Source: a virus. Taken from it: DNA of 42,398 nt. The position numbers and the translations under genes are program-made. Shown here piece by piece: positions 34,101-41,742 of this stretch; within the stretch, counting starts at the first letter, position 1; each line of letters opens with the position of its first letter. The stretch is taken from IMG/VR virus record IMGVR_UViG_3300013103_000019, positions 1-42,398 of that record; one strand, written 5' to 3'. A model generated the notes under the pieces. That model searched no databases. It was not told the origin of the DNA and worked only from the letters and a program-made list of their open reading frames with translations.

Positions 34101-37100
34101 AAGAGATTTAATTACAAATATTCCTGTTAATACAGAAATTACAGATATTGATGTTGAACGAATAATTTCTAGAGATTTAGTTGCAAATATTCCTGTTAAT
34201 ACAGAAATTACAGATATTGATGCAATAATTCATAAAGATTTAATTGCAAATATTCCTGTTAATACAGAAATTACAGATATTGATGTTACTGGAGCTGGAG
34301 CAATTGAAATAGTTTCTGATATTTCTTTAGATTTTAGTTTATCAGATGCGATAGCAACTTCATTTCATAAAATTGAATTAGTTACAAATATTCCTGTTAC
34401 TACAGAAATCACAAATGTAATTTGTTATAAAGTTATTCCTTTTGTAGCTGATATTTTTAAACAAGTATATCCAGAAAATGATTATTATCCAGGAAATTTA
34501 ATTTATCCAGGAATTGCTGATCAATACATAACATCTAAAATTGATATGTTTGTTGATATTGATCATGAAATTATTTCAATAATTAGACATACTGTTTATA
34601 ATTCAATAATAAATTTTAAAGTTGAAAGAGAATTTACTGCTAATATTCCAAGTAATTTATTTGTTTCAACAATTAACGCAAAAGAAGTTACTGATAGATT
34701 CTTTACTGCAAATATTCCTGTTAATACACAAACTTCAGACGTTGAACCACAAATAGTTGGTATTTCAGCCTTTAGAACTAATTTAGATATTAATACAACT
34801 TGTTCTAATATTGATTTAATTAAACATTTTTATTATGAAGCAAATATTGAAAGTGTTATTGATAATAATGAAATAAAAGTAGAAGTAGAACAAGGAATAT
34901 TATTTAATTCATTTATTGAAAATACTATTGATAATTCTGAAATTAGTATTTCAGTTGAAAGATTATTAGCTGCTGATATTCATAAACAAACTTATCCAAA
35001 AGTATCAAATTTACCTAATAATGATTTTTATCCTGGTTTAAGAGATCAATTTGTTTGTTCATCAGCTAAAGCAATTGAATCTACTGAAAGAACTTTACGT
35101 TCAATAATCAGACATACAGTTAAATTATCAGTTCCAATAGCTGAAAATATAATTCCATTAATTGCTGATATCAAAAATGATTTTGATATATCACTAGTAC
35201 TTTGTAGAAATAATTATTATTTTATTTCAAATATTGTCAATGATTTTATAACTTCTAATTTAGATGTTCAAGAAGTCACAGAAACAAGTTTAAGAACTAA
35301 TATTCTTACTAATTTTATAAATTCAAATATTGAATTTTATTTTATTACTGATTTTAATACAAATATTCAATCAGTAATAAATCTTTCAAATATTGAAGCA
35401 GTTGAAATAACAGGTATTCCACTTGTAGCATTTATTGAAAATTGTTATTCTATAACTGATATTTCATTAACAAATATTAGACAATTTAAAGCTAATATTT
35501 TTAGACAAGATTATCCAACAAATAATAGTTATCCTAATAATGGTTTTTATCCTGGTTTACAAGATCAATTTGTTTGTTCTAAAATTAATGCAATTGAAGT
35601 TACTGATATAAATTTACGTTCAACAATTAGACATACTGTTATTAATAATAATATAGATGTTTCATTAGAAAATTCATTATCAGCAACAATTAATAATGAA
35701 ATAACAGTTACAGATATTGATGCTAAAAGTGTTAAAGATGTTTTCTTAAAAGCAGATATATTAAAAAGTAAATATCCTGGTGAAAGAATTTTTCCAAATG
35801 AAGTATTTTATCCAGGACACGAAGAATTATTTATTTGTAGTGATGTTAATATTGCTTCAACTTATAGTTGTGAAATAAATTCTTCATTTATATGTTCAGA
35901 AATTTATATTGCACAAGAAAAAGCATTAACTTCTAATATTCAAATAGAATTTAATGTTAATGATATTAAAGCATCAGAAATTACAGGTATTCCACTTGTA
36001 GCATTCATTGAAAATAATATTGATGCATCAGATATTGAAGCAATTTCAGTTACTGAAAGATTTTTTAATTCAAATATTTCAATAGAAACTTCATTATCAA
36101 ATAGTATTGTAATAGTTTCTAGAAATATTGAATTAAATGCAAATATTCAAATCAATACAGAAACAAATATTGTTAATGCAATTGAAGTTACTGATAGATT
36201 TTTCAATGCAAATATTCAAATCAATACAGAAACAAATATTGTTGATGCATTTGTTATAAGATATCTTAATAATAGAGAACTTCTTCTTCAACCAGCATTA
36301 GGATATTTTGTTACTTCAGATGCAGCAGCAGTTGTTTTACGGGAAATAAAACATAGTAGAAGAAAATTTGAAGTTGAAAATATAATTAGTCTTTCAAATA
36401 GTATTGTTTCAAATGAAAGATTATTAATTTCAACAATAGATAATATTGTTACTTCAAAAGATATTGAAGTTAAAAATCTTCATAAATTTTCTTGTGAAGC
36501 AACTTCAATTTTAGATATTACAAATGTTGATATTACTGTTGATAGAGAAATAATTTCTAATATTGAAAATGAATTTAATAATAATAATATTATTATTGTT
36601 TCAATTGAAAGAAATTTATTAAGTCAATTAGAATTACAATTTAATTTAAATACTTTTAATTTATATAATTATTGGGCAATAAATTCAAATATTAATAATA
36701 ATATTAATGTATCATCATTATTAATTAATATAGATAGAGAATTTAATAGTGTTAATGATATTGAATTTAATATTAATGATAATATTGTTATTTCGATTGA
36801 AAGATTATTAGAATTTAATAAATTAAATAGTTTAAATATTTCAGATATTCAAATATTTAAAATTTCTGAATTACTAAATAATATAAATAATAATATTGTC
36901 ATTGATGTAATCAATGCGATAATTACAAAAACATTTGAAAATAGTATTAATGTTAATTTTGATTTTTCAAATATTGATATTTTTTGTTATAGAGAATTTT
37001 TATCTAATATTAATGAATTAGAATTTATTAATAATGATATTATTTTATTATGGGATTATTTAGGTGAAATACTTAAAACAAGAATTAAAAATATTTCTGA

Positions 37101-37410
37101 TTTTTCAAAAATTGAAAATGTTTCAATTTTCAGACATATAAATAATAATAGTATATTCACAAAATTATTAAGAATTCCTCTAGAGAAAAATTATTATGAA
37201 GTTCTTGATAAACAAAAAATAAATAAAACTATTTTTAGAAAATTAGAAAATGTTAGTGAAAAACGAAAAATAAATAAAGAATATTTTAGTTTGATAAATA
37301 ATGAGAGTATTAATTTTAAATTAGAAAAATTAATTGATTATAAACAAAAAATTGAAAATGTAAGTGAGGAAAAAGATTTCCCACTAATAGTAATCAATAT
37401 TCAAAAATGA
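28147..37410 (+). CDS. Giant repeat tail fibre, main part
   Basis: 3,087 residues from a GTG that lacks a ribosome-binding site; probably continuous with the 295-residue part upstream. Layout: the end of a beta-sandwich domain, a laminin-G/concanavalin-like module (28411-28848), spacer domains, a second CBM-like domain (about 30430-30900), a second copy of the laminin-like module (30916-31353), then about 2,000 residues of 21-residue repeats (from 31432), punctuated by nine 43-residue variants carrying xxADIFRQxYP...YPG...DQFVCS. A distinct basic end (about the last 100 residues) closes it. The gene is likely a long fibre contacting the host surface. An adhesin-like or shaft role is inferred from repeats and sugar-binding-like domains. 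Confidence 0.75.
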   Translation: MSENKTYRLKVNFFAESGNYAYINLRDQTTPSSHTISREGNGSWQELEIIVTMPAGTTQARVYLYSTVSSVDNTVYYDNIEVVEVTAPGALDYQTDLDLTEDGHVHFVVNSHKNPTDHISYYSGALCTIGRGTTRQLDIWMYQSGLYLIVKGSSHYIQSFTKSIDYTIDVTWKNGGNPKLYVDGELKYDGSSLGDDYFTYAGDGKLEMGRYVGQCVNSVLFDELYYSIYCPTDNKIKEIFAGPSRLDIPTGKDIQANLIRKLINEINISSIKEKLFRFDKDNLFYNGNLEYKNNTNFSSFVYDGTEGFKELGCVKVTSTNSNFSDIPINVCIEKKYKEEVAIKSISDSAKIYLGFKCLDKNKNTISYAACWRDPDKDTTLAADVTSSDNIVYVEPASENWFAVSNSFIQFNPTEDDHELPDKTLRISSDSDSIETITNIALQSEAFDTSPNHCGYASISANATTAPDGTTTADKLVENSDDNYHYTYQTDISISSSTTYNMSVYAKKGERDTLAFYYYDNNSTRVSVNGYFDLTNGTCTGSSGVAIESVGSGWYRCSVPITTGSDATILNLHNHIRVSGSNSYQGDGSSGLYLWGQQVTEGSTLYPYTKTTTSSKDIWKITLYSGYTVGASFSKGTEIGNSSSGASYNYNLASNMIAPIEWTNYSGIIEGVNLYNQQPVYNKFRRGTEYIVFMTLPNYGTGTNTIYFDDFQFYEYDEELNKKNSLTSVDKTITPEPGYLVTMRPDEGKFGGAVAVEEATENLASNPSVEINLDDWAGSYRCSIVRTNETSKFGDYSVKITTDASEADNFFATIASPASKISATVDTTYAFTAYVKTSENVKLEIIEYYDGGYISHWSAYSSGDNSKFERLETIFTTSNETNIEFALRLRGSIPCAKSAIIYVDGVQLEKKSFSTSFVDGSRSAGKLNYQTDLDLTKDGHVHFVVNSEKEMTDHDGYTNGTLCTICQGTTLQLHAVMRDIGMALAANGSYVGGFINYSANTEYTIDITWKNGGNPKMYVNGVLEFDGSSLGDNYFTYAGDGKLEMARRKSYGNSLLFDELYYSNICPTDNIISNKFHSSNRLPDSLNIINIKAERELSSNLPFVSSLTDIDSKVQRDLETNLPFVSSLTDIDSKVQRDLVSSISIVYSNSVIDLSSVRELSTNISLISQTNDINVKAERDLLATLSVNLSISDAIFYNERDLRADIYRQLYPSSNFYPGDGVHPGISDQFVLSKIDIIEITVITFEADISASTLTNDAIFHVVRSLDNNISTTYQITNVDSTVERDLISNIQNVINLTNPIVDIDRELSSNISNSTLTNNSIFYIVRSLESNIPVISSITDIDSTVLRELESNIPVNTEITNVDSTVLRELESNIPVNTEITNVDSTVLRELSATISNDIDFTNPIVDIDRELSASIINISEISDIELIIERNFRADIFRQLYPNTTFYPGNGVYPGISDQFVLSKIDIVEITIRELSSNINISFSTNDTIFYGVRELLANQPFTSQITNIESLVHRDLVANIPVNTEITNVDLDIIRELSTSIENVINLTDPIVDIDREFSSNIQNVINLTDPIVDIDREFNTSIPINIDSTDIQGIVERDLKADIFRQVYPENDYYPGEQVFPGIADQFVCSNVTALETTGISLTAQISIDFNVENFYLGLNHEFEANISFTTQTSNIDEILFQRDITSNIPIVFSLANPIVDNDREFSANIQSEFNLNNFISSVERDLSENNLCNFSLSNAIFYNERDFRADIFRQLFPNDSSYPGITFYPGISDQFVLSKIDAIEVTEKTLNANIQLEFSLNNPISNVEHNLSTNISFTTQTSDINAIEVTDRPLSSEVIHTSKTSNVDIEVDRELETDISIEFDVSEIEATETTSLTFTANSLGTFYLGDLDCSVAREFSSSINNNFNLSDTIFAVKREFRSNIFKQLYPGTIIYPSDTFYPGFPDQFVCSDITVFEITGIGLSANISIISDIELITVDNERDLITNIPVNTEITDIDVERIISRDLVANIPVNTEITDIDAIIHKDLIANIPVNTEITDIDVTGAGAIEIVSDISLDFSLSDAIATSFHKIELVTNIPVTTEITNVICYKVIPFVADIFKQVYPENDYYPGNLIYPGIADQYITSKIDMFVDIDHEIISIIRHTVYNSIINFKVEREFTANIPSNLFVSTINAKEVTDRFFTANIPVNTQTSDVEPQIVGISAFRTNLDINTTCSNIDLIKHFYYEANIESVIDNNEIKVEVEQGILFNSFIENTIDNSEISISVERLLAADIHKQTYPKVSNLPNNDFYPGLRDQFVCSSAKAIESTERTLRSIIRHTVKLSVPIAENIIPLIADIKNDFDISLVLCRNNYYFISNIVNDFITSNLDVQEVTETSLRTNILTNFINSNIEFYFITDFNTNIQSVINLSNIEAVEITGIPLVAFIENCYSITDISLTNIRQFKANIFRQDYPTNNSYPNNGFYPGLQDQFVCSKINAIEVTDINLRSTIRHTVINNNIDVSLENSLSATINNEITVTDIDAKSVKDVFLKADILKSKYPGERIFPNEVFYPGHEELFICSDVNIASTYSCEINSSFICSEIYIAQEKALTSNIQIEFNVNDIKASEITGIPLVAFIENNIDASDIEAISVTERFFNSNISIETSLSNSIVIVSRNIELNANIQINTETNIVNAIEVTDRFFNANIQINTETNIVDAFVIRYLNNRELLLQPALGYFVTSDAAAVVLREIKHSRRKFEVENIISLSNSIVSNERLLISTIDNIVTSKDIEVKNLHKFSCEATSILDITNVDITVDREIISNIENEFNNNNIIIVSIERNLLSQLELQFNLNTFNLYNYWAINSNINNNINVSSLLINIDREFNSVNDIEFNINDNIVISIERLLEFNKLNSLNISDIQIFKISELLNNINNNIVIDVINAIITKTFENSINVNFDFSNIDIFCYREFLSNINELEFINNDIILLWDYLGEILKTRIKNISDFSKIENVSIFRHINNNSIFTKLLRIPLEKNYYEVLDKQKINKTIFRKLENVSEKRKINKEYFSLINNESINFKLEKLIDYKQKIENVSEEKDFPLIVINIQK
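28411..28848 (+). other. Laminin-G-like module, copy 1
   Basis: Starts with ALDYQTDLDLTEDGHVHFVV and ends with LFDELYYSIYCPTDN. The core YTIDVTWKNGGNPKLYVDGE with YAGDGKLEMG is typical of LamG/concanavalin-like sandwiches that bind glycans. Its closest relative in the window is copy 2 (30916-31353). Confidence 0.7.
30916..31353 (+). other. Laminin-G-like module, copy 2
   Basis: Paralogue of copy 1: YQTDLDLTKDGHVHFVVNS, then TIDITWKNGGNPKMYVNG, GDGKLEMARR and LFDELYYSNICPTDN. Base-level identity is high around the shared starts, so the duplication is probably recent or the modules were exchanged. Confidence 0.7.
31432..37100. repeat. 21-residue repeat array with long-unit punctuation
   Basis: Units of 21 residues with the pattern LxxNIPVxTEITxIDxxxxRD (63 bases). 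Exact copies include 32191-32253 and 32254-32316; another near-exact pair starts at 31441 and 31504. Nine longer units begin at 31747, 32443, 32950, 33397, 33916, 34441, 34966, 35485 and 35746. Intervals of 519, 525, 525 and 519 bases between five successive long units show a higher-order period of about 174 residues, and the last interval (261) is half of it. Unit boundaries become less clear near the end. Confidence 0.85.
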
Positions 37411-37418
37411 GGTAAAAA

Positions 37419-38210
37419 ATGAGTTTAACAAATTATGCAGAAAATGCAATCTTAAATCATATTTTTGGGAATACTTCTTATTCACAAGTTTCTACTGTTT
37501 ATGTTGCATTAAGTTCTACAGATGCTGGTGAAGATGCTTCAGGATGGACTGAAGCAACGTATGGTTCTTATACAAGAAAAGCTATTACATTTGGCGCAGC
37601 AGCATCAAGAGCAATAACACAATCTGGAACAGTTACTTTTCCAAAATCTACTTCTGGAGATGAAACATATGGTTATTATGCTATATTTGATGCTTCTTCA
37701 GGTGGTAATATGTTAGCTTATGGTTCATTAAATAATGATATTAATGTCGTTGTTAATAGTACCCCATCAATTGCATCTGGTGAAGTTGTTATTAGTGTAA
37801 ATGCTGGTTCTGGAACAGGAATGTCAGATTATTTAGCAAATGCATTATTAGAATTTATGTTCAAAAATACATCTTATGCACAACCATCAATTTATGTTGC
37901 ATTGGTTACCGCTACTGTTTCAGATTCAGATACAGGATCAACAGTTTCAGATCCTGCTGGAAATAACTATGCTAGAAAAGCTTTTTCAGATTGGTCAACT
38001 GCAACAACTGGAACATTGAATAATAATACAAACATTCAATTTAATACACCTTCTGGTTCTTGGGGAACTATTGTTGCAACAGCATTATGTGATGATTTAA
38101 ATGCCGGTAATATGTTGATGTATGATAATACGAATGTAGTCGATCAAGCTGTAGGATTAAATGATGATGTTAAATTTTTAGCTGGACAATTTGTAACATC
38201 ACTAAATTAA
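37419..38210 (+). CDS. Tail fibre accessory protein with duplicated domain
   Basis: 263 residues made of two related halves. The first has NYAENAILNHIFGNTSYSQVSTVYVALSSTDAGEDASG...YTRKAITF...GYYAIFDASSGGNMLAYGSL; the second repeats it as DYLANALLEFMFKNTSYAQPSIYVALVTATVSDSDTG...YARKAFSDW...ATALCDDLNAGNMLMYDN. This family of small phage beta-proteins is common next to fibres in phages and is usually called a virion structural protein. It follows the giant fibre closely (ribosome-binding GAGG at the junction) and may cap or join it. Confidence 0.65.
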   Translation: MSLTNYAENAILNHIFGNTSYSQVSTVYVALSSTDAGEDASGWTEATYGSYTRKAITFGAAASRAITQSGTVTFPKSTSGDETYGYYAIFDASSGGNMLAYGSLNNDINVVVNSTPSIASGEVVISVNAGSGTGMSDYLANALLEFMFKNTSYAQPSIYVALVTATVSDSDTGSTVSDPAGNNYARKAFSDWSTATTGTLNNNTNIQFNTPSGSWGTIVATALCDDLNAGNMLMYDNTNVVDQAVGLNDDVKFLAGQFVTSLN

Positions 38211-38223
38211 TAGGTTAAATTAA

Positions 38224-38538
38224 ATGACTTTAACATTTGCAATTGGTAAAGAAAATGTTCAAAAAATAAAATTAAGTGATAATTCTACCGGGGTTTTTGC
38301 CCCGGCGGATTTATCAACTGTCACAAGAGTTGTGATGGAATTGGGTGAAGTTGTTATTGATTCAGATATAATAACTGATGCTTTTGATTGGTCAGCTAAT
38401 AATGGAACTATTACAATTAAAATTTTAAATGTTCCAGATTTACAAGAAGGCACATATGACGCATCAGTTACAATATATAAACCTACGGCACCTGCTGGAA
38501 TACAATGGATGCCTTCTTTTAAGGTAAAATTAGTATGA
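38224..38538 (+). CDS. Small beta-rich virion protein (Ig-like/BppU-like)
   Basis: 104 residues. Beta-strand pattern with TLTFAIGKENVQKIKL at the start and YDASVTIYKPTAPAGIQWMPSFKVKLV at the end resembles N-terminal Ig-like domains of baseplate upper proteins (BppU). Assignment is weak. A GC-rich hairpin (38287-38304) lies in its coding sequence. It overlaps gene 13 by 4 bases (ATGA). Confidence 0.5.
   Translation: MTLTFAIGKENVQKIKLSDNSTGVFAPADLSTVTRVVMELGEVVIDSDIITDAFDWSANNGTITIKILNVPDLQEGTYDASVTIYKPTAPAGIQWMPSFKVKLV
38287..38304. repeat. GC-rich perfect hairpin inside coding DNA
   Basis: CCGGGG and CCCCGG flank a TTTTTG loop. The stem of six G-C pairs stands out strongly from the AT-rich surroundings; the codons are ordinary (TGVFAPAD). 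No T-run follows the stem, so a terminator is unlikely. Confidence 0.6.
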
Positions 38539-39233
38539 CAAAAGTAGAATTCAAACAGCATATAATGCAACGTCTAGGATCACCAGTTATTAATATTGAA
38601 ATTGCTGATGAACAGTTAGATATCGCAATCCAAGATACGATTGATAAATTTGTTGAAGTTCATTATGATGGTTTAGATGAAGGTTTTGTTTTTTTAAATT
38701 TAATAAAAGATACTTTAGAATATAATTTACCTATTAATATAAAAACAGTTTTACGAGTTTTATCAATTACTGATTCTTTAATTACTGATGAACCTTTATT
38801 AATTAATCCTTATTTAATTAATAATATGACTCCGACTTATTCTTCTAGTGTTTTAGATTTGGAAATGTTTTATCAAAATATTTCAAATACCGAAAATTAT
38901 CTTAAAAGACAAAAATCATTTGATTTTAATTCAACAACTCATTTAATTAAATTTTTTAAAATAACTTCAGATGAAAAAGTTGCTCTACAAGTATATTCTT
39001 CACCAGTAGATGAAACATTATTATATGAAAATCTTTGGGTAAAAAAATACGCTGCAGCTTTAAGTAAAATTATCTGGGCTGGTAATATTGGAAAATATGA
39101 AGGAGCCACTTTACCAGGTGGAGTTTCATTAAATTATGGATCTATTTTAGAAGAAGGTAAAACAGAAAAAGAATTATTAGAAGAAGAATTATATAATCGT
39201 TATCAAGAACCAATTGACTTTATGTGGGGTTAA
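38535..39233 (+). CDS. gp13: Neck protein gp13-like
   Basis: 232 residues (T4 gp13: 309). gp13 and gp14 form the head-tail neck on the portal. LGSPVINIEIADEQLDIAIQDTIDKFVEVHYDGLDEGF (about 14-51) and WVKKYAAALSKIIWAGNIGKYEGATLPGGVSLNYGSI (about 167-203) are family marks of gp13 in T4-like phages. Gene 14 follows, as in T4. Start overlaps the previous stop (ATGA). Confidence 0.85.
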   Translation: MTKVEFKQHIMQRLGSPVINIEIADEQLDIAIQDTIDKFVEVHYDGLDEGFVFLNLIKDTLEYNLPINIKTVLRVLSITDSLITDEPLLINPYLINNMTPTYSSSVLDLEMFYQNISNTENYLKRQKSFDFNSTTHLIKFFKITSDEKVALQVYSSPVDETLLYENLWVKKYAAALSKIIWAGNIGKYEGATLPGGVSLNYGSILEEGKTEKELLEEELYNRYQEPIDFMWG

Positions 39234-39269
39234 AATAAAAATTTATGAAGATTTATTTAATAGGATAAA

Positions 39270-39863
39270 ATGATGGGTTATTTTAATTTTTTTGAAGAAA
39301 ATTCTTCAAATGAATATGCTTTATATAATGATAATACTTTAGAATATATTGAACAATATGGTATTCCTGTAATTTATTTACCAAGAACATCTATAGCTCA
39401 AGATGATTTATTTGGTGAAGATGATTTATCAACATTTGATGAAAAAATTGAATGTAAGATGTTATTAGATGATTATACAGCTTTTGGTGGTCAACAAGAT
39501 TTCTTTTCTAAATTTGGTTTAGAAATTGATGATACATTAAAATTAAAAATTCAACAAAATTATATGATTGAATTATTAGGTGGTGAATTACCAGAGATTG
39601 GAGATTTAATTCAATTTAAATTTAATAAAGTGATTTTTGAAATATCATTTGTAGAAGATGAAGAAATATTTTATTTAGCTGGAGGACAAACTTTATTTAC
39701 TTTTTCAGCTAAAAAATGGAATTATTCAGGAGAAATTCTTGATACAGGTGATATTAATATTGATATATTAGAAGATAAAATATCAGCTAAAGATGATTCA
39801 ATTCAAACTTTTACAGATATATTAGAATTTAATGAAACTGATCCATTTAACGATGGATTTTAA
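39270..39863 (+). CDS. gp14: Neck protein gp14-like
   Basis: 197 residues (T4 gp14: 256). The conserved core YIEQYGIPVIYLPRTSIAQDDLFGEDDLSTF (about 26-56) and later YMIELLGGELPEIGDLIQF and FTFSAKKWNYSGEILDTGD match the gp14 family. It follows gp13 as in T4. The start is ATGATG; 39270 is taken because of the TAGGA at a reasonable distance. A terminator follows. Confidence 0.88.
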   Translation: MMGYFNFFEENSSNEYALYNDNTLEYIEQYGIPVIYLPRTSIAQDDLFGEDDLSTFDEKIECKMLLDDYTAFGGQQDFFSKFGLEIDDTLKLKIQQNYMIELLGGELPEIGDLIQFKFNKVIFEISFVEDEEIFYLAGGQTLFTFSAKKWNYSGEILDTGDINIDILEDKISAKDDSIQTFTDILEFNETDPFNDGF

Positions 39864-39897
39864 AGAGTTATTGAAGATGAAATATGTGTCCTCCTCG

Positions 39898-39934
39898 TTG
39901 GGATTTTCTTTGTGAGGGAAAATCCCAATTTTTA
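39898..39934 (+). terminator. Rho-independent terminator after gp14
   Basis: TTGGGATTTTC (39898-39908) pairs perfectly with GAAAATCCCAA (39918-39928) around a 9-base loop, then TTTTTATTT. It ends the neck operon in a 257-base gap that holds nothing else coding. Confidence 0.9.
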
Positions 39935-40019
39935 TTTATGTAAGTTAATGAAATTATTAAAGTTTTATAAAAAAATCAAATAAATAAAATTTTACTTATT
40001 TTTAACATACACCTTGTTT

Positions 40020-40048
40020 TTGAAAAAAGCGTATTGTAAGTATTAAAT
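40020..40048 (+). promoter_or_regulatory. Candidate promoter before terminase
   Basis: TTGAAA (40020-40025), 17 bases, then TTAAAT (40043-40048). The -35 matches five of six and the -10 four of six. A nearby AAATAAATA (39978 region) could be a weaker late element. With a terminator just upstream, some promoter is needed here. Confidence 0.35.
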
Positions 40049-40120
40049 TTTATTAATGAAAAAACAGAAAATGACGATTAAACGATTTTTTTTAAAATTT
40101 ATAGACTATGGAGAATTTTT

Positions 40121-41683
40121 ATGAATAAAGTATCTTATCAAGGTAATATAAATCTAAACCCTAAAGGTTTCAAAGAAAATTATACTAAAGAACAAATTAG
40201 AGAAATAATTCGTTGTAAATTTGATCCAATTTATTTTATAAAAAATTATATTTATATTGTAAATTTGGATGATGGATTAATTAAATTTGATTTATATGAT
40301 TATCAAACTAAATTTATTAATTTAATACATAATAATAAAAGAATTATAGCAAAACTTGGAAGACAATCAGGAAAGACTGCATCTTTTGCAGCTTATATGT
40401 GTCATTATATAATATTCAATGAAAATAAAACTGCAGCAATTTTAGGTAATAAAGATAAGACAGCTAGAGAAATATTATATAGAATAAAAATAATGTTTGA
40501 AAATCTTCCAAAATGGTTAAAACCTGGAGTTGTTGAATGGAATAAAGGAACTGTTGAATTTGATAATGGTTCTAGAATAGTTACAGCAGCAACAAGTTCA
40601 TCAGCCATTCGTGGTATGGCAATAAATTTTTTAGCACTTGATGAATTTGCATTTATTCATCATGGTGTTTTTGAAGACTTCATTCAATCTGTTTATCCAA
40701 CTATTTCAACATCAAAAGAAGCTAAAATTTTAATGGTTTCTACTCCTTGGGGATTAAATCACTTTTATAAATTTTGGATTGAAGCAGAAAAAGGAATAAA
40801 TGGTTATAAATATTTTAGTATAAAATGGAATGAAGTTCCTGGTCGAGATGAAGCTTGGCGTGAAAAAATGATTTCTGAAATAGGAATTGAAAGATTCCGA
40901 CAAGAATTTGAATCTGAATTTTTAGGATCATCTAATACTTTAATTGATGTAAATACAATAAGAAATATGGTATTTGAAGACCCAATTTCAATAAATAATG
41001 ATAACTTAAAAATTTATGAAAATCCAATTAAAAATCATAGTTATATTTCTGTTTGTGATGTAGCTGAAGGTGTTGGTGGTGATTATTCTACAATTCAAAT
41101 TATTGATGTCACAACGATTCCATGGAAGCAAGTAGCAGTATTTAATGATAATTTGATTAAAACTAATTTATTTTCTAATGTGATAAATAATATAGGAAAA
41201 GCTTATAATAATTCATTAGTAATTGTTGAAAATAATTCTATTGGTGAATCAGTTTTAAATTCTTTGAATTATGATTATGAATATGAAAATTTATTTTTTT
41301 ATAATAAAAAATTTGGAATTAGGATGACTAGAGGTTCAAAACGATTAGGTTGTTCACATCTTAAAACATTTATAGAATTAAATAAATTAAATATATTAAA
41401 TTTTGAAACAATAGAACAATTTAGTTATTTTGAGAAGCAGAAAAATGGAACGTTTTCTGCTGCTAAAACAAAACATGATGATTTAATTACTCCATTAATT
41501 TTATTTTCATATTTTATGTCAAATGAACAATTAGTTGATATTTGGTTAGAACAAGAAAATATTTTGGGAAAAATTTATTCTAAAGCAATGGAGGAAATAG
41601 AAAATAATTTATTACCAGTAGGCTTTTTTCCAGATTCAATGAAAAAAGAAGATAATTCAATACCATTAGAATATTTTTTTTAA
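40121..41683 (+). CDS. gp17: Large terminase subunit gp17-like
   Basis: 520 residues (T4 gp17: 610). The packaging ATPase/nuclease pumps DNA through the portal and cuts headful lengths. ATPase motifs: Walker A GRQSGKT (80-86), Walker B FLALDEFA (170-177) and the coupling motif VSTP (207-210). The C-terminal RNase H-like nuclease has DVAEGVGGDYS with Asp313, VIVENN with Glu370 and KTKHDD with Asp453/Asp454, matching the acidic triad of T4 gp17. GGAG precedes the ATG. No small terminase (gp16) gene is seen beside it, and gp15 is also absent. Confidence 0.95.
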   Translation: MNKVSYQGNINLNPKGFKENYTKEQIREIIRCKFDPIYFIKNYIYIVNLDDGLIKFDLYDYQTKFINLIHNNKRIIAKLGRQSGKTASFAAYMCHYIIFNENKTAAILGNKDKTAREILYRIKIMFENLPKWLKPGVVEWNKGTVEFDNGSRIVTAATSSSAIRGMAINFLALDEFAFIHHGVFEDFIQSVYPTISTSKEAKILMVSTPWGLNHFYKFWIEAEKGINGYKYFSIKWNEVPGRDEAWREKMISEIGIERFRQEFESEFLGSSNTLIDVNTIRNMVFEDPISINNDNLKIYENPIKNHSYISVCDVAEGVGGDYSTIQIIDVTTIPWKQVAVFNDNLIKTNLFSNVINNIGKAYNNSLVIVENNSIGESVLNSLNYDYEYENLFFYNKKFGIRMTRGSKRLGCSHLKTFIELNKLNILNFETIEQFSYFEKQKNGTFSAAKTKHDDLITPLILFSYFMSNEQLVDIWLEQENILGKIYSKAMEEIENNLLPVGFFPDSMKKEDNSIPLEYFF

Positions 41684-41685
41684 AA

Positions 41686-41693
41686 GATAAATA
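41686..41693 (+). promoter_or_regulatory. Putative late promoter GATAAATA before tail sheath
   Basis: GATAAATA lies directly after the terminase stop and 49 bases before the sheath ATG. Sheath is a highly expressed late product, so a promoter here is expected. Confidence 0.5.
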
Positions 41694-41742
41694 ATTATAT
41701 TAATTATTTGAAGAAAATTAACAATATAGATTAAAGGAGAAT

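Noticed and set aside
31432-37100. CRISPR-like array
   Set aside because: The repeats are in-frame protein-coding units with diverging sequence and no unique spacers of constant size between identical repeats.
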